Assembly: GCF_963855985.1 (NCBI RefSeq)
Contig: NC_087119.1
Location: 6,240,001-6,304,000, forward strand
Direction: 5' to 3'
DNA: 64,000 nt
Origin: Ostrinia nubilalis
Taxonomy: Eukaryota; Arthropoda; Insecta; Lepidoptera; Crambidae
The position numbers and the translations under genes were made by a program. The notes under the pieces were generated by a model, which saw only the letters and a program-made list of their open reading frames with translations, was not told the DNA's origin and ran no database searches. Below, piece after piece: positions 22,840-34,290 of the stretch. Every line of letters starts with the position of its first letter. The first letter of the stretch is position 1.

Positions 22840-23021
22840 TACGCTTTCCCGCTTAAACCTCGCAACCGATTTTGATGAAATTTGGCATAGAGATAGTTTG
22901 AGTCCCGGGAAAGAACATAGGATAGTTTTTATCCCGGTTTTTGAAACAGGGACTCGCGCGATAAAGTTTTTCTGTGACAGACAAAATTCCACGCGGGCGA
23001 AGCCGCGGGCGGAAAGCTAGT
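22777..23021 (+). mobile_element. Full Helitron-like/Lep1-type repeat with (CTGT)n
   Basis: Runs from CTAATATTATAAATGCGAAA through seven or more CTGT units, 'atttggcatagagatagttt', 'aggatagtttttatcccgg' to a 3' hairpin CGCGG-GCGAAG-CCGCG and GGCGGAAAGCTAG. It is the intact plus-strand relative of 6452-6672. The minus-strand frame MEFCLSQKNF also seen in that copy is a conserved-repeat by-product. Confidence 0.65.
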
Positions 23022-23162
23022 AATATGTATAAGTAGTATATTATAGGGGAAGGCTGCATAATATTATCATACCTCTAAGTGACGATTTCACTTGAATAGT
23101 TAAGTGAAGTAATGTTGTAGAGGCGAAACGTAGATACTTTCATAGCGTTTTATTGCTATGTT

Positions 23163-23307
23163 CTTGTAACTCACGAAGGCCAGTGGGCTTTACTTGTGTT
23201 GTGTGTGTACATACACATAACAATTTAATGTCTATCAAAACTTTTGAAAAATGAATAGTAGCGAACCACCACACATGTAAGGCTCACTCGCCTTCGTGAA
23301 TTGCAAG
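23163..23307. mobile_element. MITE, CACGAAGGC ends (copy 1)
   Basis: CTTGTAACTCACGAAGGCCA on the left is inverted at the right as CTTGCAATTCACGAAGGCGA. A second copy is at 26948-27084. Both contain 'tcaaaacttttgaaaaa' and 'agcgarccaccacac'-type sequence. Confidence 0.7.
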
Positions 23308-23311
23308 ATCT

Positions 23312-23432
23312 GGCTGGGTTGTACCATCTTACTTTGACTTTAACAAACGTCAAAAATCTGTCAAACTTCCATACAAAATACGCTGGTTATCGTTATAGTT
23401 ACGGTCTAAGTTAGGTGGTGCAACTCAGCCTT
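23312..23432. mobile_element. Palindromic MITE, GGCTGAGTTGCACC family
   Basis: Left GGCTGGGTTGTACCATCTTA and right the complement of AAGGCTGAGTTGCACCACCT. It lies immediately beside the CACGAAGGC MITE. Confidence 0.7.
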
Positions 23433-23667
23433 AGTATACCAAAATTGATAAGAAAGTCGCTACGAGTTTCTGATTTGCTTTTATTATTTTGTAATGTTAT
23501 TTCGTTATTTTTTTTCTATTATTCACACAGAATATAAGTAATACTATTTATAATATTTTTGAAAATATAATGTAAACGTATTATCTTTAACCCATTAGAG
23601 TAAGAATAGGTGCGGACCAGACGTTAAAAACATTTAGTGGAAAATCGTACCTATTATTTATTTTATC

Positions 23668-24930
23668 TTAAGATTCTTTATATCTCGTTTTTGTTTAGAT
23701 CTTACGACAATATCCATCTGTTAAGAAATGTGGGCTGGGTACTGAATTTGTTTCAGTCTACAAAATACCGCCATCAATATCTGCGATCCTGGTAGCTAGG
23801 AACCAATTTGAGAACCCCGCACGAATGTACAATGTGGAAATCAAAAAGTTCCTAAGTTTTCAAACCTAATCTCTAAGGACTAAGAGCCTGATTTCGACTT
23901 ATTTTACAATTGCTAACTGTACGCATGAACTCCACGCCGAATGTGCCGCGAAAATTTAAATCTGACATTCAACCCACGTCAACACGAATTGAGTTTAGTT
24001 TTTGCAAGGGCTTTAATTCGTGATCTTTTTATTAAAAAGCGTTTAGTTCACACGACTTTTGTATGATTGATAATTTTAACTAACTCTACTAATATTATAA
24101 AGGGAAAAGATTTGTTTGTTTATTTGGAAATACTGAACCGATTTAAAAAATTCTTTCACCACTACAATTCTAAATTATTTCTGATGAACATAAGTACGAA
24201 GTTTACCGGGTCAGCTAGTTAATAAGACTAAAATATGTTTATAAGTAAGAGATACTATTATGCATGCACAATTGCACATACTTTAAAATTGCATTTATTG
24301 TATTTTAATTCCTTGGCTTAAGATTCTTTATCTCTCGTTTTTGTTTAGATCTTACGACAATATCCATCTGTTAAGAAATGCGGGCTGGGCACTGAATATG
24401 TTTCAGTCTACAAAATACCGCCATCAATATCTGCGATCCTGGTAGCTAGGAACCAGTTTGAGAACCCCGCACGAATGTACAATGTTGAAACCAAACAGTT
24501 ACTAACATTTCAAACCTAATCTCTAAGTACTAAGAGCCTGATTTCGACTTATTTTATTGCTAACTGTACGCATGAACTCCACGCCGAATGTGCCGCGAAA
24601 GTTTAAATCTGACACTCAACTCACGTCAACACGAATTGCGTTTAGTTTTTGCAGGGGCTTTAATTCGTAATCTTTTTATTAAAAAGCGTTTAGTTCACAC
24701 GAAATTTATTGTATGATTGATAATTTTAACTAACTCTACTAATATTATAAAGGGAAAAGATTTGTTTGTTTATTTGGAAATACTGAACCGATTTAAAAAA
24801 TTCTTTCACCATTACAATTCTAAATTATTTCTGATGAACATAAGTACGAAGTTTACCGGGTCAGCTAGTTAATAAGACTAAAATATGTTTATAAGTAAGA
24901 GATATTATGCATGCACATACTTTAAAATAA
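23668..24930 (+). repeat. 650-bp direct tandem duplication (C family)
   Basis: Two successive copies with a 650-bp offset are nearly identical from 'cttaagattcttta' to 'agtaagagata'. Each holds CCGCCATCAATATCTGCG, ATCCTGGTAG (octamer variants at 23789 and 24439) and, at its end, a short repeat from 'ctaatattataaaggg' to 'gggtcagctagtt' (24088-24219, 24738-24869) that looks like a Helitron-like fragment. High identity marks the duplication as recent. Confidence 0.85.
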
Positions 24931-25083
24931 ATGCATTATTATTGAATAAAGTTGGTGAACATGTAAACACCTGGTATGGCTACCAAGATATTTTATAATA
25001 TCTAGATGATTGTAGACGTGGTGTAGTTGTGTGTGAGTTTATTCATTTGTGTGCTTAGTTTGCCGATAGCTACGGGAGCAATG

Positions 25084-25157
25084 GTAACCATGGAAACGGC
25101 GTCTAGCTTGTTCACGTAGCGCTTAATACCTCCTTCGTCATGCTGACTGCCTGGTAC
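25084..25157 (+). promoter_or_regulatory. Composite X-box-like plus core
   Basis: GTAACCATGGAAAC (25084-25097) is followed by GGCGTC, then CCTCCTTCGTCATG, CTGACTGCCTGGTAC with the octamer at 25150-25157. The X-box differs from consensus at one base. It sits directly upstream of an A-family module. Confidence 0.55.
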
Positions 25158-25254
25158 TCTCATAGCAAAAATGGCAGAATTTGCATTGAATCCTGCGAAA
25201 TATCCTGTCATACATCCTGCCTGTCCCATGTTTTAATGCAGACTAGAATATCCA

Positions 25255-25500
25255 TTATAAATTACTGTTATTTCATCTCGCTCTTTCTCCAACATCTGTC
25301 TTTGTTTACTACCAACACATTTGCAATGCTTATCGATACGAAGACATGCTTTGTATGTGTGAAATATCGATTAACTGCAACGTAGGTCATGCCAGTGCTT
25401 TGATAGATGCCTAACAGGTTGCATCGCTTTTATGCCTGCCTTAAAACCTCCTCAGGTTTATGGGTTTCTGGTACTTCAGAATCGAACGTGTCGAACTTTT
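25255..25500 (+). repeat. A-family module
   Basis: Shares 'catctgtctttgttta', 'caacacatttgcaat', 'gtgtgaaatatcgattaac', 'ggttgcatcgcttttatg', CCTCCTCAGGTTTATG and TTTCTGGTACTTC with the units at 31.6-32.0 kb. The octamer has a C-to-T change at its first base. Confidence 0.55.
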
Positions 25501-26020
25501 GAGATTATTTTGTGGTGTAACAAATATTTTTAGGCACAAACAACAACAATAAAACTAGAAAACGAAAGTTGTAATGTAATGTAATGTAAATGTGAAAAGA
25601 TTCCCTCAGACTCCATAAGACAGAAAACATGAAATAATGTAATTTTGATTGATAGCATAACGTGTCAATTGACCCTCCTCGTAAATCAGCTGATTCATAA
25701 ATGAAAATCCTATTGATTTCTTACTATAATTTGACAGAGATGACTTTATAGACTAACAAAACTCCTGACTATCACTTTAGATCATTTTGACTGCCCTAAT
25801 ACTTATAAAGGTAACTTTGAAATAATTCGCGACTGTTATTGCATCTTAAGGCGTAATAATGTATCCTATTTGCCGTGGTTGTTTTTTAGATATTTTAGGT
25901 CCATCTAAAATGATTATTACAGATCATTTCGAAGCACTGATAATGTTCATGCTTGCATTGATGAGACCCCATCGACAATCATTGAATCATTGACAAGCAT
26001 TGACAATAATTGAATCGGTA

Positions 26021-26058
26021 ACAAGTAGGAAAAAGGGATCACTCTTTTTCCTACTTGT
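26021..26058. repeat. Perfect 15-bp hairpin
   Basis: ACAAGTAGGAAAAAG, an eight-base loop, then the exact complement. Together with those at 5643 and 6047 it makes three short perfect foldbacks with no flanking element. Confidence 0.5.
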
Positions 26059-26250
26059 CACTGAATCAAGAAATTGCTCAAAGAAAAAAATTATAAATGG
26101 ATGCTCTAAGCATTGATTTATGTAGATCATTGAAATTTTTTTGTAGTTAAAATATTCATGATTTGCCGCCTTAGAAGAGTCGACGAAGTAACGTCGTAGC
26201 TACGGCGTAGCTCTCCGTAGCAGGCCTACGTGTTGTAGCAGAGAACAAGT

Positions 26251-26355
26251 TAGGCGGGGTTGCAAAATCTTTAATTTAACTTTAACAAACGTCAAAAATC
26301 TGTCAAAATCCATTAAAAAAACACCGTTTATTGTAATAGTTACGACTGAAGTAAC
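26251..26355. mobile_element. Eroded GGCTGAGTTGCACC-family MITE
   Basis: 'taggcggggttgca', 'aacaaacgtcaaaaatctgt' and 'taatagttac' follow the order of the 23312 copy, but the right terminus is lost. The minus-strand open frame over it is not a gene. Confidence 0.55.
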
Positions 26356-26947
26356 ATAAACTTTCATAATAAACACTGTGAAAAAATAGTTAAATAAACT
26401 CATATTTTATTCATTATTTATTTACTAATTTTATGTTTTCTTTCTTTCAGGTAAGGATGCATAAGTTTGTTATTTTTTGTGGTAAGAATTACTATCTCTT
26501 TACTTAAGATTACTTTCTAAATGTAAATAACTCTATATCAATAATATGCAATTATCGACATTTATTATTATTATTTTTTTATTTGTGTTGAGCGGCTATT
26601 CTAGTTCAATAAAGTCCTAGTATCACTGCGACCGTTATCGATCTATTGTGATCGCCGCTGTTTTCCTTACAGTTCGCCTCCGAGTCCTGCATCCATTAGG
26701 AAGTGCAGTATCTTTTGGGGGGCGATATGTTTTACATCTTTTCTCAATTATCGACATGCAAATCATTTTATAATAATTTATGTGATAGTGCGAATTCGAT
26801 AACTGAGAATAATATGTATTTAATAATTATGTTCTCAATCAGCATTTTCTAACTTTTAGAAATCGGTTCTACTAGATACCATTGGTTACCGCCACCTAGA
26901 GTTCCAATGTGGTGGCTAATCCTTTGACATTGTAGAGTTTGATTATT

Positions 26948-27084
26948 CTTGCAACTCACGAAGGCCAGTAAGCTTGACTTGTGTGTGTACGTGTGACATA
27001 ACGATAGTAGGTATCTGTCAAAACTTTTGAAAAACGAACAGCAGCGAGCCACCACACGTGTAAAGCTCGCTCGCCTTCGTGAAA
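26948..27084. mobile_element. MITE, CACGAAGGC ends (copy 2)
   Basis: Begins CTTGCAACTCACGAAGGCCA and ends with the inverted partner CGCCTTCGTGAA. It inserts in the first D-family unit, just after 'gtttgatta'. Confidence 0.7.
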
Positions 27085-28513
27085 TCCAACAACTATACTC
27101 GTAACAGCATGCGGTGTAAATAAAAGTTATTGTCAGGTTCAGAGATGTAAATGCTTGTTACTCTCGTCGATTGATATTTAAGATTGAAAACAACAAACAG
27201 TAAATGATTTTTCATGAAAATTAGGTCTTGCACAAATGGTACCTGGACGCCTTGCAATCCGCTCTCCAAGGACAGTCACTTCTAGGGACAGTCAGTCAGT
27301 TTTAAGGACTATTTAACCATTGTTTACCGCCATCTAGTAACCCTACTCGGTGGCTAACTGTCGGACGTTGCGCGGTTGATGTTTTCCCCCCATTGACTCG
27401 TATTTTTCAATTAGTTGTATAAGTTTTCTTTTTTATTCCTGGACAAGTGCTAGGAATCTAGTTTAGTAAGTACCTACCTGTGAACATCAACCGATTTCTC
27501 GAGTCGGTCATCATCGGGCCTAAATAAAACGTTAAACGTTTATTGCTCCATTTAATTACAATAATGGTAACAAAGTATACAAAGGTAGGTACATCAGCAA
27601 TCAGCCATTCAACATCGAACTAGGAATTAACCTGTATCTCGAGTGGTGGTAGGCATCATGACTTCATGAGGATTTTCTCGTGTTAGGTCATATTTTAATT
27701 AATAACTACAGTAAAGAAGTGGTAGGTAAAAAGGACATTATAAGATGAGTACATTAATTCCCAAACTAGAAATATGTATTTTGGGAATCCATAAACATTA
27801 CTAAACTTGCCAGTACAGAGTGCATGCATATTTATAAGAATTAAAAAGTAAACATAAAAAGTAAATGCTAAAGAGTTTGTCTCTCAGCCGCCAATTCCAA
27901 TATTAGTAAAGAAAGCCTTTAAGTATTCTAGGGAGCATTTAGCCATAAGCACTAGTTACCGCCACCTGGTATCCCTACACGGAGGCTAAATGTCCGACAT
28001 TGGAGGGTTGTTATTCGTAACAGCAAGCTGTGTGAGTTTATTGTAAGAGAGATGTTGATGCTAATTACGCTCGACGGCGCTGATGTCCTTAGGTTTTCAT
28101 TATTTTCCTTTCATTAAATTGTAGGGGTCATCTCATGTAGGCTTGTTACATGTAAAGTATGTTGTTCATATTATGTATTTTGAGGTACAGTCAGCGTCAA
28201 ATAGTTCGCAACACGTCTTTGCTACAATAGAATAAAGAATTTAGAGAAATAAAATTTAAAAGAATCATAATATAAATAATGTTTTCTTTTGAATTCTAAA
28301 ACAAGTGTTATTGGTAAACCTTCTACAATCCGATTTGCCTGGCTAGCCACAATGCTAAGCTCTATTTAGGCAAAAGCACTGGGTATCACCACCTAGTATC
28401 CTTAGATGGAGGCTAATTGTCCATCATTACAGAGTTGTTACTCGCTACAGAATGCGGTGCGAATTTACTGTGAGGTTCAGAGATGTTTAATCTTATTAAT
28501 CTCCTCGACTAAT

Positions 28514-28861
28514 CATCATCATCATCATTATCATTTCAGCCATAGGACGTCCACTGCTGAACATAGGCCTCCCCCAATACTTTCCATGATGATCGGTTGT
28601 TAGCAGCCTGCGTCCAGCGCTTCCCTGCTACCTTTACGATGTCGTCGGTCCACCTTGTAGGTGGACGTCTCACGCTGCGTTTTCCGGTACGCGGCCTCCA
28701 TTCCAGAACCTTTCTGCCCCATCGGCCGTCAGTTCTGCGAATTATGTGCCCTGCCCATTGCCACTTTAGCTTGCTAATCCGTCGGGCTATGTCAGCGACT
28801 TTGGTTCGTTTACGGATCTCCTCATTTCTGATTCGATCTCGCAAAGAAACACCAAGCATAG
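28514..28861 (-). mobile_element. RTE 3' end with 11-bp target duplication
   Basis: CCTCGACTAAT flanks both ends (28503-28513, 28862-28872). The (ATC)n tail is on the left, so the element reads on the minus strand. This is the longest RTE copy in the window and defines the others. Confidence 0.9.
28536..28859 (-). pseudogene. RTE reverse transcriptase, C-terminal fragment
   Basis: This 107-residue frame has RISKLKWQWAGHIIRR, RKVLEWRPRTGKRSVRRPPT, RWTDDIVKVAG and LGEAYVQQWTS before the stop, the conserved C-terminus of insect RTE-clade polymerases. Endonuclease and polymerase domains are absent because of 5' truncation. The start methionine has no meaning here. Confidence 0.88.
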
Positions 28862-29089
28862 CCTCGACTAATAAGACTTAATAATAAAAAGAGAACAGTG
28901 TCGTTTTCTTTTATAAAAATTGGCCCTAGCACGAACGGTACCTGGGGCTTTGTGTTAATTAATTTTCCGGATATATCAACATCAGGCTACTAACTTGGGG
29001 TGTATTTCGCCAAAAGCAATAGTTACCGCCACCTAGGGTCCCAAGGTGGTGGCTCATTATCCGAGACTGCAGGGTTTTGTTAAAGCACG

Positions 29090-29690
29090 TTGATGGTTCA
29101 CTGTCTGATATTCATGGTTGTTGCTTGTTAAAGCATGCTGTATTTATTCTGAGGCAGGTATTCGTTCACTGCTTGTTACTCTTATTGGCGCTGTTGTCTT
29201 GGTATCATAATTAATTTTCTTTTTCATTATTTTTCTTTCTGTCTATAATTATATTTAAATTGATTTTTTCTTAGAAACCAATTACGAGAACTTTGTACTG
29301 TCTTTTATTAAGAGAGTATGAGCTAACTAGCGTCACAAAATTGTTTTTCCATACAATTTGTAGTTCATTTTACTGTATTTTATTTTACAGTGATAAATAA
29401 TGGTTTTCATGGAATTCTCTTTGCGACTTAATAATAGTAGGTACTTATCAGTTCGAAGAGACCAGTGGATTTATGAGCTTGTTTAACTATGAACCGGGTG
29501 AAAACTAGTGCCGCTTTAGAAGCGCTTACAACTTCAATTCAACCCTTGTGTTTGTGACGCACACATACATTCCCTCGTGGCATTCGTTATACTACGTCAC
29601 TGATGTTTATACGTATACTGGCGTGTTTTACATCCCTCTCAAGCGTATCGGGAATTAATATGTTTCATCTCAATTGATAGAGCACTACAC
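29090..29690. other. Gene-free stretch
   Basis: AT-rich with no gene I can support. A single GGCGCTGTTGTCTTGGTATC at about 29188 resembles the X-box segment of the 16-kb array. Confidence 0.35.
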
Positions 29691-29754
29691 ACCCCGCGTC
29701 CCGGCATCCCGCGTCCCAACCCCCCGCGTCCCGGACTGGTAGACTGTCTATAAA

Positions 29755-30302
29755 CCTCTTGAAAGATATGATGCCCTGGTAACCGCACTAGTACAAGGGA
29801 CTGCGGCCTGAGGCGTGGAATGGAAAATTTTGCGACAGTACTAGTTAAACTTTGCTCATTATTTTGCTATAGAAACTATAATATTAGGTACAGTAATAAT
29901 CAATGTTAAGAATAATGTTACAAATAACTGAAAAAAAACCTTTTTAAATTACAAAATCACTAAGTACCTAGTATTTTTTCAGTTATTGTTATCATTATTT
30001 TAATAGTCAGTTTCACATTACTATTGATTAATTTTTGGCTTGTATTAATGTTCAATTCCAGAGGTTTGGGTGTTTAGTGCTTAGAAATTTAACTCGTTTC
30101 GTGTTTTTTCAGAAACTTAAAGATTTTTTTGGCAATACCAAATACCATCTTTTTCAACCTTTGGGAGATTGAAATCCCCGTTGTTGTTTATTGTAGCATA
30201 AATAGCTGACTCCCCGCTCTTAGACTACCTGCTACAGTGTAGTAGTGAGCTCCATGCCAACAGTAACATACGAACTCTTCAGAATTTATAGCGCCCTGGT
30301 AG
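29755..30302 (+). promoter_or_regulatory. Two core motif copies
   Basis: 29755-29782 reads CCTCTTGAAAGATATGATG, CCCTGGTAA; 30275-30302 reads CTCTTCAGAATTTATAG, CGCCCTGGTAG. The first closely resembles the plus-strand core of the B units (ATTATGATGCCCTGGTAC), 11 kb away. Octamers vary in the last base only. Confidence 0.45.
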
Positions 30303-30631
30303 AATTTCTTTCAAACTAGGCCTATGAAATGTTTCAGAATTGCATTTTTCGCATCGTCTTCGCATCGTGTAATTTGCTCTAAAGTATTTTATTAAATACG
30401 AGGTGATTTTGCAATCGGTATCAATTGAGCCCGTATCTTAAGTTTTAAAGGTTAAGGATTATTTTTGCGCACCATTATATCTATTGAGCTTTGCAGTTAC
30501 CTGTGTGTGCGTATTTTTCTATGAACGAAGTAAATTATTCACGTGTGAATCAATGAATCAATGTTTATTAATGTACGAGTATAAACTTTCACAAAAATTT
30601 ACAATTTTATTATCATTATACATCAGATTAC

Positions 30632-30867
30632 TAAGGCTGAGTTACCCCACGTAACGTTGACAGTAACTATAACGGAGTTTGACAGATTTTTAACATTTGT
30701 CAAAGCTAAAGTAAAGGTTCGGCTAAACCAACGCGATCACACGCGATCAGCCGGCGTGCAGCGATGGCGATCAGATTTAAATGCATTGATCGCCATCGCT
30801 GCAAGCCGGCTAATCGCGTGTTATCGCGTTGGTTTGGCCGAACCTTAAGATGGTGCAACCCAGCCTA
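30632..30867. mobile_element. GGCTGAGTTGCACC MITE interrupted by another MITE
   Basis: The outer element begins AAGGCTGAGTTACCCCACGT and ends AGATGGTGCAACCCAGCC. Between 'aaagtaa' and 'taagatgg' lies a second foldback element (30715-30845). Removing it and one TAA restores the sequence found in sister copies. Confidence 0.8.
30715..30845. mobile_element. Foldback MITE, GGTTCGGC..AACCAACGCG ends, TAA target
   Basis: Arms of about 58 bp (AGGTTCGGCTAAACCAACGC onward, and the inverse) flank a short centre rich in 'atttaaatgca'. TAA duplicates lie at 30712-30714 and 30846-30848, as in PIF/Harbinger insertions. The same ends occur on the 1.44-kb element at 46988, which may be its longer relative. 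Confidence 0.8.
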
Positions 30868-30927
30868 AGTTTATTTTCTACTTGGTTGGTGGGGTTTGTT
30901 GCAAGTCCGCCTGGCTTACCAATAACA

Positions 30928-30941
30928 GTTGCCATAGCAAC
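30928..30941. promoter_or_regulatory. Exact X-box match
   Basis: GTTGCCATAGCAAC fits GTNRCC-N2-RGYAAC exactly. A degenerate core fragment CCGCCTGGCTTAC lies just upstream (30907). Function is unknown. Confidence 0.4.
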
Positions 30942-31204
30942 AATGTTAACAGTCAGCAGTTTTTCAGCATTTGGAGCCGAGGTAACATTAGATACGCCTG
31001 TGCTTGAGGATTCTAGGTGAATTGTAATTGCATCATCAGCCTGATCATCATCATCAACTTTCCATCGGGTGAGATGCTAACCATAAGTTTATACATTACA
31101 CGTAAAAACGTAGGCCAGAAATAGCTTGGCAACTTTTTAAGAACATCAGGTGCGATTGTGTTCAAATACCTGCCTTGTTATGCATATAAAAAATTTAAAA
31201 AAAA

Positions 31205-31494
31205 ATGTAATATAGTTGTAGTTACGGTCAAAGTAAGGGTTAGGTGGTGCAACTCAGCCTACACTAAAAAAAATATTTCGTTACAATAGGTTAACACTCA
31301 GTTCGCAAGTCACAAATGAGTGACTTGCGAACTGCGTGTTAACCTATAACCAAACCAGGTTTTCTCACTACAAAATAGTTTGTTTAATTCACACAAAATT
31401 TTGTTCCATAAAACCATAGTACCTAGTTAGTAATAACCTCCACTTCGCAAGTCACTCGTTTGTGTAAGCAGTAACCAAACTATTTTTTTCAGTG
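31205..31494. mobile_element. Half MITE abutted by a TA-flanked foldback element
   Basis: 31205-31260 is the right half of a GGCTGAGTTGCACC MITE. At its terminal TA begins a 233-bp element (31262-31494) with ends CACTAAAAAAAATA and CACTGAAAAAAATAG inverted, TA on both sides, and an inner palindrome 'gttaacactcagttcgcaag'. The TA target and size fit a Tc1/mariner-type MITE. Confidence 0.7.
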
Positions 31495-31529
31495 TAAGTA
31501 TTTATTATACGTTTTGAAGGTTATTGGAG

Positions 31530-32180
31530 GTACCAGGAGGAAAGATCCAAACTTTGCACGTTTTAAAAACGTACTCTATTAACTACATTTTTCTCATTCT
31601 ATCATATGAATCTGTCTCAAATACTACCACTACATTTGTAGTTGCATGTCGGTATAAAGATATCTTTACTTGTGTGAAATATTGATTTACTGCTCGGGCT
31701 TTACCAGTGCTTTCTCTATAGCCTAACTTTAAATGGGTACTCTATGAACTACGTTTTTCTCATTCTATCTTGTGCATCTGTCTCAATTACCAATACATTT
31801 GCAATTGCGTGTCGGTATAGAGACATGCTTACATGTGTGAAATATTGATTGATTGCAACGCGGGCTTTTCCAGTGCCTTCTTGGTGGTCTAACAGGCTGT
31901 ATCGCTTTTGCATTCCACCGTATACATCTTCATGTTTCATGCTATCCTGGTACCCGCGTGCGAAATCGCGTCGATGTTTCGCAGCTTTGAGCTGAAATTC
32001 ATAAGGGAAACCAATGGAATTTGTGGAAACTTTTCATGATATCTTCCCAATTATAAATGAAAGTACTTTTCCGCCACTGTCCAAAGTTTTGTCTGTTTGT
32101 AAAAGCTTATATTAGACACTTTTTCAGATATTTAATTGTTGTTTTCATTCATAAATTGATTGATTTTCGAGGAGATGCAC
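31530..32180 (+). repeat. A-family modules, two lead copies, core and trailer
   Basis: Leads at 31570-31735 and 31741-31925 repeat 'ctcattctatc', 'catctgtctcaa', 'gtcggtataaagatat'/'gagacatg' and 'gtgtgaaatattgatt'. The second ends in CATCTTCATGTTTCATG, CTATCCTGGTAC (octamer 31946-31953) and 'aatcgcgtcgatgttt'. The trailer at 32045-32180 has 'tttataaatgaaagtac'-like and 'ttttcattcataaatt' blocks. A minus-strand GTACCAGG lies at 31530-31537. Confidence 0.6.
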
Positions 32181-33480
32181 GTTGTTCGCCATTTGTTAAT
32201 CAGTCAAAATTAAATTATTTACATGTAATTTTTTCAATTTTTTTTACTTATAGGGGCTAGAGTATTATTAAACCTATGATTTACAAGTTATACTTCGTAC
32301 ATTTTTTGTAATTTTCATTCATGTTTTAGCAGTTTAAATATTCAGCAAGTATTAATCTTGTCACGTAGTAGTAGTAACCTTAGTAGCATTTTATTATGAT
32401 TCTGACTTTTCTGTTTCCCTTTCTTTTTATTGAGTTGTATTTTAGTGAAACTCATAATTTTCATTTGATTTTTTTATTAAGGATAATAAAATCGAGTTCC
32501 TTAATATTAATGAAATTCATAAAATGATCACTTCTCTGTTTTCAATATAAACATTTATAAGCAAAAACAGGTTTAAATTTTAAATCGGAATTAACTTTTG
32601 TTATTTATTGTTGAGTCCATTTATGAATACATATTCTGATAATAATATATTTTCTATTAACTGACTTTCAACTTAATTTTCCGAATATGGACAAAAAAAT
32701 CTGTGAGTCAGTTTAGAACATGTCGTATCCGTGTGTTTAAAATGCATAGCATTTCAAAAGTTCGATAAACAAAGATCTGATGTGATAACATCTTAAAATG
32801 TTTCGTTTTTATAGTCATTTTTACCAATTATTTTTTACGTAGAGACTCAAAGTTGCACGCTTAAAAATATTTATGAATTAATTTAGCGAAGTTTTGCAAG
32901 CCTGCTACGAATCGCTACGCCGTAGCAATTTATTATTATGTAGTACGTTACAACATGATTCCTGAATTAATGCATAAAACATCTCACATACTGCAGATTT
33001 TTTCTCGGCCAATAGTTTGGTCGGGTTGTTAATCAGTATGAACAATGTTCATACATGTTCATTGAACATGTATGGAAGTGCGCACAATAGGTCCACCGAT
33101 TTGGTATCGGCGGATTCTTCCTACAAATTGTAGCCAGCCCAACTTATTGGAATACTAAAAGTCTGCAGTCTGCGGGGTGTATAAGCAAGCTAAACACAAT
33201 AATACGTGATCGGCAAACATTGAATTCCATAAACAATTTTACTACATTCTGAATCTTTAGCTCGGTACACTCTTTTGAGAAAGGTTCGTTATCTTCTTCT
33301 CCTGGCATTATTTTTCGTCTAAATCAATTTCGTCTAAATAATTTTATTTTTCCAATCAAAGATGCATAATGCAATACAAAGTTAATTATTTTTAAACATC
33401 AGGCAAATGAATTGAAGATAAATTTTACAAACTAAGGAATGGAATAAATCGACATTTCGATGAGCAAAAACCAATCCGGG
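32180..33480. other. Gene-free stretch with one short palindrome
   Basis: AT-rich, no supported gene. A GCTACG-type fragment is at 32898-32945. CATACATGTTCA and its complement form a near-perfect 25-bp palindrome at 33050-33074. Confidence 0.35.
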
Positions 33481-33500
33481 GGCGTCTGTAGGTACGGAGA

Positions 33501-33529
33501 GGACCAGGCATTCAAGAAAAACTAGGAGA
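33501..33529 (-). promoter_or_regulatory. Core motif copy, F type
   Basis: The minus strand reads CTCCTAGTTTTTCTTG, AATGCCTGGTCC. The flank 'gtctgtaggtac.gagaggac' is shared with the copy at 40567, so the two form a small family 7 kb apart. Confidence 0.5.
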
Positions 33530-34290
33530 TCGATCGGCTAAAAATATAAATTTTACAAACCAAGGAATTAAGGCCGGGTAGCAGAGAAAATGGCGAAAAT
33601 GAGGTTTTCATTTTTCATTTTTGAGGTACTAAACAGTAAAATTAAAGGCTAAGATTTTTATTGGGCATAGTTGAGGATATTTTCTAGGGCTATTAACGGA
33701 TGGAAACACGATTTGATGAAGTTGACTCGATAGAATAAATTCCCAAAGTTACCTCTATTCGTTTTCTATTTATGGTTTTATTTTTAAAATAAGCGATTTG
33801 AGATTCTAAATCTTTTACTAAACTAAAGTTCAGAAATAACTTGAGGGCTTTTAACGGATGAAATTTTTATATTGCGTCTTATTTAGTTACTATGTTAAAA
33901 AATGTGGAAAAAATCGTCCATGACGGCTTGGACAATCTCAATCAGTCGCGCGGTGGCGCTTACGGAGGACGGACGCGTGTCAGTTTTTTGGCCGTGACAG
34001 TTCGCGATTTGTCAATATTTTTGACAATGATGACTTTGATGAGTCACAGTATAATAATATCAGTGTTACTGGAGAAAGCTTAAATTTTTGATAATTAAAA
34101 ATTATCAATTTTGTCTACCTATTGAAATTTAAATCGTTCGCATCCTTTTAAACGAAGACTCTACTCATGATACATAGTACATTCCTCAAATATGAGACAA
34201 AACCAATGAGTTAAAATTACATTTTAATAGTACCTACATACAATCGTCTTACACTCTTTAGAAGAGCACACTGACACAAATAAATAATAA
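33530..34290. other. Gene-free stretch
   Basis: No gene or repeat recognised. 'gggctattaacggatg' and 'gggcttttaacggatg' (33690, 33846) hint at an old internal duplication. The open frame at 33892-34083 lacks any recognisable feature. Confidence 0.3.

Larger units (their letters stand above)
26860..29080 (+). repeat. D-family: five spaced copies with GCCACC/GGTGGC
   Basis: Five units near 26878, 27313, 27950, 28383 and 29020 share GTTACCGCCACCTAG, then about 10 bp, GGTGGCTAA or GGAGGCTAA, and TGTCCGACATTG-like sequence. The two half sites are inverted. On the minus strand CTAGGTGGCGGTAAC resembles the core of the CTCF recognition sequence. Downstream, 'gaggttcagagatgt' recurs (27137, 28470). 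A MITE (26948) and an RTE copy (28514) interrupt the series. Units are 430-650 bp apart. Confidence 0.6.

Noticed and set aside
22774..23059. Conserved peptide MEFCLSQKNF... also found at 6481
   Set aside because: Shared because both are copies of the same Helitron-like repeat; the frame lacks a consistent start and runs into the tetranucleotide tract.
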